DNA from: Callaeas wilsoni
Taxonomy: Eukaryota; Chordata; Aves; Passeriformes; Callaeidae
Assembly (NCBI GenBank): GCA_013398955.1
Contig: VWPU01003192.1
Location: 62,001 to 126,000, forward strand
Length of the DNA stretch: 64,000 bases
Direction of reading: 5' to 3'
The translations under genes and the position numbers were made by a program. Below the pieces are notes generated by a model. That model was not told the DNA's origin. It was given only the letters and a program-made list of their open reading frames with translations, and did no database searches. Below are positions 1 to 12,100 of the stretch, one piece after another (position 1 is the first letter of the stretch; every line of letters begins with the position of its first letter).

Positions 1-1133
1 AAACTTGGTAATAGAAGTTTGTTTTCTCCTATCCTCTATTTCACCACATTGTACAAGACAGGCGTCCTAAATTCTGCCTGACTGCCAGGCCCAGTTCCAC
101 TTTCATGTCAGTAATTAGCAAAATCTTGGACTAACCTAGTATTTATGGTATATAAATTGTAAGTAGATACGTCTTTTGCTTATGTATATCTCTGTTTAGG
201 GGAATGGACTTTGGGGATGGGCAATTTGTAATGGATTGAGCATATTTAGAGTCATAATTGGGTACAGAAAGTAAAAAATTTCTTCCTTTGTCTGTTTGTG
301 TCCAACAGAATTTTCAGATGTGATGGGAATTTTTAAAGTCCTTTTACTGGAACACATTTCATGATTTACAGTCCTGCTCAAGTAATACTGCTGATTAAAT
401 TAACATTACCTAATAAGTGAAACTAGTAAGGTGTTTTGTCCAAATTAAATCTGCACCTTTAAGGAGAAGCAAATTGGTCATTAGAAACTCAGCAGAAACT
501 CACCCCAGTTCTTAAAATACAAGTTACTGGCCAAATGTGAATCTGGCAGTTACTTTTGAAGTTACATTCGTGAAGAACATCTGTTAATATAAAAATATCT
601 TGATACATTACAGTGGTTTAGCTATAGTTATTTCAGAAGTACTTGGTTAACATCTAAGGGAGGAAGGAGAATAAATGTCTTACATTTGGCAATCAGTAAG
701 CCAGGGCTTTTACCCATTGCTTGGCTTTGTTTGGGTTTAAACAATGTTCCTCTGTTTTTGCTCAAGCTGCAGTAATCCTTCAGTCCTTGATGTCATGCAT
801 CCTGGGTTTTCTATACTCTTTAGAATAATCTTTGAACCCTCAGCCCACATCATATGTTATGAATATTCTTGTTTTGGAGTAGAGAGTCAGGCAGTCATTT
901 TAGACAGCAGGAACCCTACTCCTAACATTTCCCTGTGCGTCAAAGACATGGAGCAACATCAACCAGAAGAAGTAAAAGAAAAACAAGTTTGAAAGATGGT
1001 TTCAGATGAGAAAAAGCAAAATGGGGAAGGAACAGCAAAAAGGATTGCTTTTAAGGGTCAGAATTTCACTTATTTTTAGGAGTAATCCAAACTTTACCTA
1101 GAAAAGCCTCTTTGAGGCAATAGTTTGTTCAGG

Positions 1134-1257
1134 GTGTAAGCATGGTTGGACTCATGGTTGAGGATTAGTACATGGTTGAGGGTTGGAACTAGATGATCTT
1201 AAAGGTCTCTTCCAAGGCAAAGTATTGTAACAATCTGTGGTTCTATGATTCTGTTGT
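1134..1257 (+). mobile_element. CR1 LINE 3'-end fragment
   Basis: The pattern GGTTGGAACTAGATGATCTT, then AAAGGTCTCTTCCAA, ending in GGTTCTATGATTCTG, is the typical 3' end of avian CR1 retrotransposons, whose tails are made of ATTCTATG-like units. Sense orientation on the plus strand. It is heavily 5'-truncated, as most CR1 copies are, and non-coding. Confidence 0.8.
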
Positions 1258-2730
1258 CAAGCTGTTGCCAGAAATTGGTTGTGAAGAATATAGAAAATGG
1301 AAGCATTACAGACAATCAGCTCAGGTCCTTCTTTCCAAGTGAAAATGGCTTCAGCAATATCATCAATACTATAGCATATAACAATGCATCAGCGACATCA
1401 GCAGTACTAGCAAGTAATTATTTTCTTCTTGTTCTTCTTGTCATGTGACTTAGAGTGTTTGTTATTCATGTTCGCCTCGGTCAATAACTCTTCTTCCAGG
1501 ATGTCATCTTTTTATTTTTGGCCTTCTTTGTTTAGCTTTTAAAGAAATTATGGCTCTAAGGGACACTTAAGTGACTTCCTTAGGGAACTGTTCTGTAAAT
1601 CTTTGGAATTAGGATAAATAACAGCTTGTCTATGGTACCATTTAATGCAAGAAGCAATACAGGCTTTTCTTGGAGGACCTAATAGGAGAATATTGTCAGA
1701 AGTCACCTTTGACAGTTTGACTAAAAACTAAGGAGGGAAATAGTGTTTGTCCAAAGATCGAGGAGCCACCTGAGAAAAACTGTGTTTGTGAATTCAGCAC
1801 AAAACCCGGCTCCCCCCGACACGACACAGCTCTAGACACTGTTTCCAGTGTACATATGGCCCTGGCTTACGGCTGTCGCAATGGGCCCTGCAAAACAAGC
1901 TCAGTCCCTTCTTGGCAATTTACTAGTGGAGGAGGTTTTTTCTGCCAGGCAAGTTCATTTGTCAAGGTGACCTTCACAGCCTGCACCGAGCGCTCCTGCA
2001 GATAAAGAAAGCCGCCTCAGCATGTTTGTGAAACCTCGGCGGCCCAAGGGCCTCCTGCGAGGAGGCACAGGGGTGTCGCCAAACTAAACCCTTCCTACTG
2101 GCACTCCAAGGATTTCTCGGTTCCACAGTTTTCGTAGATCAACACTGTACATTTTGCAATCTTTTTATCATGCTCTGTAAACCCTCTCCTCTTGCCTGAC
2201 TGGTTTTATTGTCTAAATGGTCTTGAGGTTAAGTATTCTCTTTTGAAAAATCCCTATTCTGTAAATTAGTGGTCTCCTAGGCAGAGGTAAGGCCACAATT
2301 AAATCTTAATCAATCATGTATATAGGTAGGACATTTCACAGATCCTCTGCCAAAGCCCAGACAGAAGAAGCAGATCTTCAGAGATCTCCTAAGAGAAGGT
2401 TTACTCTTCTGTGGCATCTGAGGAGCTGATGTCAAATCTGGACTGCTTGGCCATGAAATACTATTTTCTTTCTATCTACATAGTTGCTTTCAAATACATT
2501 ACTTATTAAATTTTAGCATATTGCCATTTTTATACCACAATAAACAAGCGAGATTTGGAGCATGTGTGCTTAATGTATCCCAGTGTTAATGTAAAATCTA
2601 GTTTGGAGAAGAGCCTCTGGTTTTTTACTCACTACAGCTGGAATGGATCAATATATAGAGACTCTGGAAAGAGCAATCATGTTTCAGAAGAAACCACCAC
2701 ATGGTTATAATCATACCATTTGAATTTCTG

Positions 2731-2761
2731 TGGAATAATTAATCCAATGATAATTATTCCA
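2731..2761. repeat. 11-bp perfect inverted repeat with 9-nt loop
   Basis: The arms TGGAATAATTA (2731-2741) and TAATTATTCCA (2751-2761) are exact reverse complements around a 9-base spacer. Each arm contains a TAATTA core, a general homeodomain-binding sequence. It could form a hairpin or be a paired binding site; no function is shown. Confidence 0.6.
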
Positions 2762-5098
2762 GTTCCTTCCTTGTAGTTTTATTTTCATGCGTGCCATATG
2801 ACATCAGTTAGACAAATCCTTAAAGCTATTCCCCAGCAGCCGTGACCTGTTAAAACAGGAGACTATATTCAGAAGTGGAACCAAAATAAAAGGAACATTT
2901 CTTTTTCAAGGAGAAAAAAAAGTTTGGGTTGATGAGAATAATCTACAAGAGCATGTTTTGAGCCAAGGGAAAAAAACTGGCAAAAATCAGAAAAAGCTGA
3001 AACATTTCATTGCAACATCTAAATGAACTGCTTTCTTTCTAATTTATGTGGATTTAACTTTCAACAGAAAAGTAAAACAAATCTCTGAGATCAAACTGTT
3101 TATTGATCTTCTGAAGTTCTACAGGAAAAGAAAATGGCTTTGTTTCAGATTAACTTTAAATGAAGACTTTGTTCAATTAATTGTTTGGCCAAAGCCCTGA
3201 AAAAAATCAGTTATTTACATAGCTAATTGTTTATGACTGGTATAACATTTAAATTTAGAAAAAGAATAGCATGAAACTGTGTGTCAGTATTTATCAGATG
3301 TATGGCATTCAGTATACCTGCTGAAATATTCCATCGTTATCTCCCATATATGGAATTGGTTCAGAATTACTCTTCTGCAAACCATAAGACAGAAAACTCA
3401 AATAGGAATAACGATGCCAGGGTGGGTGGATCCTAGGAGGGACACCTGTGTATGTGAGTTCACTACTCTTTATTTTTCATAGGACAGATATGATTGGGGC
3501 TCACCACTGTGCTGATCCTAAAAGAGTGAGGCCAAAAAATTATGTTTAGACATATTTACACACTTCTATGGCAAGACTTTAAACCTAAATGTTTGTTTTA
3601 AAGTTAGCAAAAGAAAATGCTGTAATTTTATAGGTAAAATATTTTAAGTGCAAGGACACTGTAGCTAGAGGGTCAAACTTGCCTTAGTTTTAAATGTACA
3701 AATGCCCAGTGAGCAGTTATCCACTTGCAGCATTTAATAGCTCTCTAGTGAGTCCCTCACTGTTCTCTCCCTTTATGGACAGCAAGAGAGACCACTCAGC
3801 CCTGGGTGAACTGAATTGCTCTTTGGAGGTGACTTTCTGCTGGCTGTGGCAAGCAGCACCCTAACTCACACATCCCGGTTCAACGTGTAACGTGAAATGA
3901 GAGGATGCAGCACTTCTTGAAGCACAGGGAGTGTTTTAATTACCAACAGCAGCTGGAGGAAAGACACACTCATTGTGAATTGCCGCATGTGAGCTGACCT
4001 CCGTTTCCTCATCTCCCTTCCCAACATTTTTCTCTACCACACAGGCAGTCAGCTACAAGGAAAAGGGGTTGAAAATTTCCTATTTACAAAATGCAACCAA
4101 ACATCAACTTAGTTTCTAGGAAAACGTGTTACTGATGATTGTATAAATTTCATCAGAGAGTGACCTGGGGAAAAAGCAATCCTAAAACTATACGACACAA
4201 GGAGAGTAATAGTGGGAACAGTATATCACTTCACTAAGAAGAGGGAGATGGCATCCTTGAAGGAAGCAGAGAGGGCAGTCTCATGACTGTTCAGCCTAGA
4301 GGTTGCCTTTGAATGCCTGTAGAAAGTAACACTGCAGAGGTATTTAGTTGGGACAATATGTACTAGCATAGTTTCATAATTCTAGGCAAAGCAGCAGTAG
4401 CTTCCAAGCAGTTTCTGGTTACCACCACCATCAGCTGGATTTGTAGCATGAACAGCCCCACAGTCCACTACCAAATTCCTTTGCTACATTCACTCTTCCT
4501 TGCAGCTTGTCCTTTAAAGCATGACCTAGTAGTCCCTCAACAGACCTACAGATAATGGTAAATGACTAGAAGTTTTCATAATTTCCAACAATTTATGCAA
4601 TCGTAAAAGTTTCCCAGAAGAAAGAAAGATGACATTAAGGCCAGTTTAAAACAGCGAGCAAATTTAACTTCAAGATGAACTGTAAAACCAAATCACTTCT
4701 GGTTTTGCTCTTTTCTGCCCCTTAGGAAATCTGTGTCTGGTTCAGGAAGTCCTTTCCCTTCTCTCTCCTTTGTTTCAGTCTTTTTTTTTTTCTTTCTCTG
4801 ATTAAAGAACAGGCTTTCTTTTTCCTTTATTCTGCTGTAGCATTTTAGCCATGTCTTTGGAGGAAGTGTAGGATATCAAAAAGCTTAAAACCAGATAGTT
4901 AGCTTTTCCTCTTGTATTTCAGACTGGAGGAATGATGACAGGAATGCTGTAAATTTGACAGACTCATTTAAGCATTTCAATGCATAAACAAAAGTTTGGT
5001 GGAGGGAGTAAAGTTTGACCAACTCATGTGTTTTCCATGCTCAAGAGTTATTTCTTAGGGCTCCTTTGACAGCATTAACTGCCTATGGCAGGGAACAT

Positions 5099-5138
5099 AG
5101 TGTTTCCGTATGGCACAGAGTGTTTCCGTATGCCCCAG
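5099..5138. repeat. Tandem duplication of a 20-bp unit
   Basis: Two adjacent 20-base units beginning AGTGTTTCCGTATG differ at two positions near their 3' ends. This is a small local duplication in non-coding DNA with no other recognised feature. Confidence 0.75.
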
Positions 5139-8100
5139 CTGCAGCTCAAAGCCATCCCTGAATCTCCAGAGTTTACTGATCTTGTGGCCACAGCCCAGTT
5201 CTGGGCCACTGTTCATATAAACCTGGTGTTTTCAGTATTCACCTGGGCCCCCCACTGATCGTCCCACTGTAAGAAAAGCAAGAAAGGCTTCCCCATAAAT
5301 ATTTGATTTCTTAACAGCTGTACTCTCCCTCCCTTCTCTTTCCTCTCTGGCTTTGCACGATAGGCTTCTCCTCCGGGTGGAGCAGCCATCTCTATGCAGA
5401 AAGAGCTCCTCATTAATTTGCATCTGGCCATTTATGGGTTCCTGCGTTACGCTAATGGCAGCGTCTCATATCCCTTTAGAAGAAAGCACATAGGCTGGCT
5501 CTGTCTCTCTGAGCCACCCCATAGGGACTCTCCTGAATTACAGAGCAGCTTAGTGCTGATTACTTTTTTATTTCTCCTCTTAGGAAACGGATAAAAGGTT
5601 TAAGTTCTGACACAAACAGGAAAACATACTAAGAGGATTTATCCTGAAGGCATCTGCTCTTTAAATAGTGATGGAGCAGTGTCAGTCCGTTTCCCAGAAG
5701 GGCCAGAAGCTCCACCACTCTTTGTTCTCACAGCCCTTGTGTGACTAGAGGCAGAATATCCTGTCACAGGCTGTCAGATAGCTTCCAGAATATGCAGCTT
5801 GATGATTGTAGGCTGAGGAGGGACTCACTGCCACTAGGAGCATGAAGAAGTAGTTCTAAGAAAGACTTTGCTCTGCTCCTATAAGGATAACACCAAGGCT
5901 CTATTCTGCTCTGAGGTAAGACTTTGTAGAATTTACTAAATCAGTAATTTCACAGCCTTTCAGACCATGTTCCCTCCCTCTTGTTTTCTTAAACAAGGAG
6001 TGACAGGAGGGGGAGTGAGCTGTCAAAGTTATCATTCGTGGAATTTTCCAGCTTTACCAGGCAGGAAAGAGAGGACAAAAAAAAATGCTCCACTGTAGAA
6101 AAACAACAGGACAGAGTGCAAGTGTAAGCAAGTTCAGGAGGGGCATATGCATGGTTTGATTGACTCAAGCTGTATGAAAATATGCCTCGAGAATCTATTA
6201 ACATAAACCCTTTCAAGGTTTTATTAGTAAAGTGTGCATCTGGAAAGTTATACTCAGTTGTAATATTTTATTTTTCTCTGTAATAAAATGTGTTCCACTG
6301 GAATAATATTCCAGAGGGAGAGGAATCTTCACTTCAAATTGGATTGTTCACAATTTTTCCCGTTTTTGCTCTCATTTGGTTTGAGGTCAGACATTTGCCT
6401 TTTTCAACTTTTGCCTTCTGATGTCATAGAGATGTTTATGGCAATTATGTGGATTTCAGCTCAATGTCATGGCCAAACTCTTAACTTGCACAAGAAGAGC
6501 TTTATGCAAACCTAGCTATAAGGAAAGAAGAAGCTTATGACATGTTCCATGGGAGGAAAGCCAGGTCTGACAATTTAAGTGATGCATTCATAGAGATTAC
6601 ATGGCTAAATGAGCTAAAGGGCTTCTACATTCATAAATACGTTATCGTAATCCTCATTTTTCAAATTGTGCTCAAATCCGGCTTGGTCCTGTACACTTGG
6701 CAGACAAGGATTTGCAGATAGTGCAGTCTCTTTCTAATGGCTACTTTCAGTTTGAAAGTGCTTCTAAATGATAACCAGGTGAAAATCCAGCATGGCAGGA
6801 GACTGGTGGGGAAGAGCAGTTAAAACTGTTTACCTAGTAATGAAAACTGAAGAAATTCAAGGGAGCTGGAAACTAGGACTTGTCCACATAGTTTTAAGTA
6901 AACTGGAAGCTTTTTTATGTAGTCTAAAGAAATGGAAACAATAGACCATCAGCCCAACACTCACCAACAGGCTCTCTCATCTGTTGCACAGGGATTCCAG
7001 GGGATTTCTCTCCCACTGGCTGGCTGACATGATGCTTACAGCTCTGCACTTCCAGAGTAAATATCAGGAGTGCTTGAGGAGTTTCTTTTAGCAGTTCTTG
7101 CTCTGTGACAGTTTGCACACACTGAAATGGCCAGTGCAACCTTTCTGGTTCCAAAGTCCCCCTGCAGCAAAATATCATGAGCCAGGGTCATGACCATCAG
7201 CAGAAATAATACTCCTTGCCTTGGGGAAAATTTTTCAAGGATTTCTTACCCTGTTATTCCCTCCATAGGGGCAGCATGAGGCCTATACTGGGGATCAAAG
7301 GGAAGTCTGAAATGGCATCAGATGCTGTAGAGCAGCACAAAATTATGGTCATGGTCAAAATTATAAGTACATAATTAATTTTAATTGACTTTGGTCAGGA
7401 TGAAAGAGGAATTTTATTCTTCCCTTGTTAAATATCAAGTCTCACTGAAAGGAAATCCAGGCAGCTAATTTCTCTGGAGATTGGACTTTTGCTCTCTAGA
7501 TTCTTGATTGATTTGTTTGAAAAAGATAATCAAATCAGGGAGGTTATTGAGAAATTTCTACTGAAGAATTACACTCCTTGCATCGATAGAGTTTCTTGAG
7601 TAAATACAGTATCATTACAAGTCCCAGCAGTGTTCTGTCAGGATGGGAGATAGAGTTTACTGGCATAAATGATTGTCCAAGCTCCTTTTTCTGATTTTAT
7701 GATTCATTTTTCATATGAGTGGAAGAAATCTGGAGGATCTCCCATCACTGAGTTTTCACCTGTTTGTTCCCAATGAAGGTGATCATGTATATGCCATGAA
7801 AAGGCAGCTCACTCTTAGATGTTAGGGTTTTTTACGGCAGGGCTTTACAGGAAAATTGCAAAGTGATTCCTGATTCAGAAAGTCTCTGTGAGGCACAGAA
7901 ATATAGATGCTTCTAGATAGCTACAAATTCTCCACTGTTGAGGTTTTAGGATGATGATCAAATTCTGATGAAAATTAAACTAGCAACTCTAAGCAATATT
8001 GTATTTTCTTCAACGCTTTTAATTACTTCTTACTAGAAAGTCTCTTCAAATGCATTATTTTGGAAAACCTTACATGGTGAGCAGTGTGTAAGTTATCATA

Positions 8101-9082
8101 ATGATACAGCAGTCTCCTAATTTGACAGATCTTTCTCCCACCCAAATGATTCCGACTTCTTTGAAGAAAATGTGTTCCATTTCTTATCTTAAATTACGCT
8201 TTCATTAAGCAACTGATTAATGGTGATCCCCTGCTTCATGTTGTATAAAACATTCCATTTTATGTGTTATCTAGACTTTTTCAACAATGGCTTTTAGGAG
8301 ATTACTAAAATGTTCCCTCCCTTTGTTGCCATCTTTGTTGTGTATTCATACATTTATTTATATGTGAGTATGAATCCGTATAAATGTATAGTAATCTTCC
8401 CCTTAGGATACTGTGAATGTATGTCATGAAGGAAAAAGAGATTAACAGTCGAATACAATACAAACAGGCTGACTTTATGGCAGTCTTGCAGAAACTCCTG
8501 CCAAGCTAAAGAATAAATAACAGCTGTGTTAATCAAACCCAAATTTAAAAGATAAGGCTTGAATTTAGGTGATCAAAGTCCCAGAAAACTGAGCAAGATT
8601 AATGCCCACAGAAAAAAGAACTCCAAGGACGAAGAGTGTAATAATACACAGTTAAGCTGAAGGCAAATTTTCAAAAGTTCTTCTGTGACTTAAAGGTCTA
8701 AGTCAAAACTGACTTTGAGAGCAGGAGCATTTACTTTCACTGTAATTCCATTGGGTTTGTGCTCTGGAATCATTCAGTCTTTCCTGAAAATAAGAGTTAG
8801 GTGACTGCCTGCCTTAGTCCCTTTTTGGAAGCATAATCTGTAGTCACCTGAAAGTCCAAAAAGTGTGCTGGTCCAAGCAGTATCTGAGTATCAAACCAGG
8901 CTACCAACTCAAACCGAAGAACTAGAGGTAGGAGCACGATTATTCCCTGTTTTACTGGAAAGCCGTATGTCATCTGGTTTGGATTAAACTCACAAAGATG
9001 TGTTAGCCTGTTCAAGGTCCTGTGGAAGCATTTTGAATCAATTGTAACTGACGTAAATATAGCCCTTGACTGGAAATCATCC

Positions 9083-9102
9083 AGAGAGAGAGAGAGAGAG
9101 AG
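9083..9102. repeat. (AG)10 microsatellite
   Basis: Ten uninterrupted AG units in intronic or upstream DNA. A simple repeat that is probably length-polymorphic. Confidence 0.9.
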
Positions 9103-12100
9103 TTGCAGCAGTTCAGCCAAGATGCATTATATCAAAAGCATGGATAAGTAATTTGATGTCCTCATGGGAAGGATAGCATTACAGTTTCACAACATTCATA
9201 AAGTGTCTGCACAGTGAAAGATCTAACACAACCATTAAAAGATGGATGAGTGCCCGATGAATATTCACCTCCTATCGTGGATCATGGCTCTTGTCTAGGC
9301 AGGTGTGGGAAGAGGAGCATGAACCCACAATGACGGAGGGCACAACAACAGCTTAGTCGTACTCCTTTGACATGAGCATGTGAGCTTCCAGACATGATTT
9401 ACTATGTTTGCATAGCAATACTAATTACTTTTTAGTGGTTATCTGGCCAAGAATATGTACAGGATTGCAAAGCTCAGATAGAAACTTCAGCCAAGCTCTG
9501 TAGGACTTAGAGAAGCAGTCCTTTTACTCACAGTATACCATAGCTTTAAGTCGCAAACTAGCGCTTTTATTTTTAACCCTCTTCTGTAACAAAATATCTG
9601 TGTTATTTTGGAGATCTCATTTCACCTCCCTCCATAATTTTTATTTGATGTCTTTGGAGTTGTGATATGATGAATTAGCTCTTGCCTGTATAATTAATGA
9701 AGTGCTACAGGGAATGGTTGGGTGTTTTGATAATTACCAAATTCTGCTATTATCTACTGCATGATGATTTGGTATCTGGGTTCAGACTCTGGGCTGTGAC
9801 TGCCTGAGAAGTACTCAACACAGCTTAAAGAGACAATTCTCCAAAGTCCTCTTTCCATTGTCCCAGCCCAACCTGGTGCAAACCCCAAAGAGCTTTAAAA
9901 AAGCCAGTACGAAAGAGTAAATGTCAAAAGAACCAAGAGTAATCCCTTCTCGTAATACATGATGTCTACAAAAGGTGTTGAGGAAATTTCTAGTGCCGTT
10001 CTGGGCCATCTAAGGTTTCTACTTCCCAGGAGAACGTGAATGGGCATTTTGTGCCTATGTTAAGATGCTTCAAACAAAGATACTACCATCCCTCTGTGTC
10101 TTCTAAGTCTTGAACTCTTCCTCCCAACAAGAGCTTTTTTGTCTGAGAGATTTCCAAGAGCTACATCTTACTCCCACAGCATCAATATTAAAAAAGTTAA
10201 GAAAGTCAAACCCTATGCACAGGAGTCATTTTGGCTGACTTCAACAGGGCTGCTTGTCAGATTCAGAATTACTCACATCACTGAGGTACTAAAGACAGAG
10301 GCACCATATTTTGTAAATATTGATGGTCTCTGTAGCTCTAAGAGCTTCAGGAGCACAGTATATTTTCAAACGTAGCTTTGAAATAACTGGCATGCTATAG
10401 CTTTCCTCAGAGTCCTCAGGGATGAAATATTTAAGACAAACCTCAAAAATCATATAATCAAGAGAACAAAATGGTAGTGGAAGGAAACCAGAAAGCTGCT
10501 GTGCATCATGTACTAGTTTTCCCATTTAAAAGGTGATTTTTCTTGTTCTGGTATTTGCCTTTTTTATGGGTATTGTGAAGAAGTGTATCTCAGTCCAACA
10601 TTTCCAGCTCTCACTGGAGTCCTAGTGGTTTGGAAGCATCACTCATTCATTTGACTGCTTACATAGAAAGGTCATGTTTTTCACAGGCATGGAGTACAAA
10701 CATTTGGACACAAATAGAAAACTAACACTAAAGATCTAGGGTGTTGCCTTGACAATTTAAGTGAAGGTGTTCTTTCCATCTCTTTACCATAAACCTAGAA
10801 ATCACTTTAAGATCACAGAAAACCTTTTATACTCCACTGATTGGAACTGTACAGCCAAAGTATAAGAAAATGCATTGTTTTTTTTTTTTCTCTTGACTTC
10901 TTCATTCCTCTATTGAAGACCTGAGAATATAACAAACTAAATTTGATTTTGTGGTCCATTGTTTCCTCTTAAACTGGGAATTTCTGCTGTTTAGAGGCCT
11001 GTGATGACCTGTTTGGTGTTCCCGATCTGTTGTGTTTGTCTTCACCAAATTTTAGCCTCCACTCTTCATTTTCAGCTCTTTTCTGTCATTTCTTATGACA
11101 TTTGCCATCATCTCACCGTGACCTTTCATAGTACTGGTAATGCTACTAACTCATCTGGTAACTCAAGAGGTTCTTGCCAGCACAGTTTTGTACCTACATT
11201 TTAAATGAAAACTCTCTAGACCAATCTCCAATATGAGTCTTCTACCAGCTTTTGATTTAAAATCAGCTTTATGTTTACATAGTTATGTTTGTAGAGTTAC
11301 TGCTGTCCTGAATAGGAGAGGTTATCAAATAATACACTGCAATTTAATTTTAAAGCGAGCGAAACAGCCTAAAATTTTAACCAAAATTAGATGAGTGAAT
11401 TAGCAAAAAATACATCGTTCATTGTTCCCCACAAAAATGTAGGTCATAAGCCTATTCTGATACCATTTTCTTCTTAAAGCTTGAAGGTGAAATGTGCATC
11501 ACATTAGCAAAACTTCCATTAGTTCAGCAGAGCCAAGAGGACTTACTTCTGTTAATATTGCCTGGCTGTTTGGGATTTTTTAGTCATTAATTTTTGTAGA
11601 ATGTAAAGTGCCCTCATTGCTTTGACTGAGCTTTTCACAAATATTTGGAATTGAGTGGAAAGAAGGGCTGGTGTGTGACTTCTGCTGATAAGGAAATATG
11701 ACAGTCAAATGCTGTTGGAGAAATGTGGGAATACATCCACCAGATGCAATGCTCATACCGTGCCCTGTGTGTTTTGGCATTGTGGCATCTCCCCCCTGCA
11801 CAGAGAGCCTTTCTCAACTTCTCTGCTTGCTACACTTCTACACGAGTCTCTCACCCAGCCCAGCAGCACTTGATTTCTGGAAAATGGAAAGGGAAGGGAA
11901 AGAAGCAGGGTTCAGGGACATCTGCAGACAGAGGGACAGAAAGGGAGACAGAATTAGAGATGAGGCCTCACGTTGCCTCAAGTCATCAACAATAAAGTCA
12001 CAGACTGTTCAGAGCATTGACAAGAGTTTCCGTGTTGATGTACTTTCCATCAGTTTCCAGCTGATGTATAACCATTTTTTTCAGGTAAAAATAGAAACCC

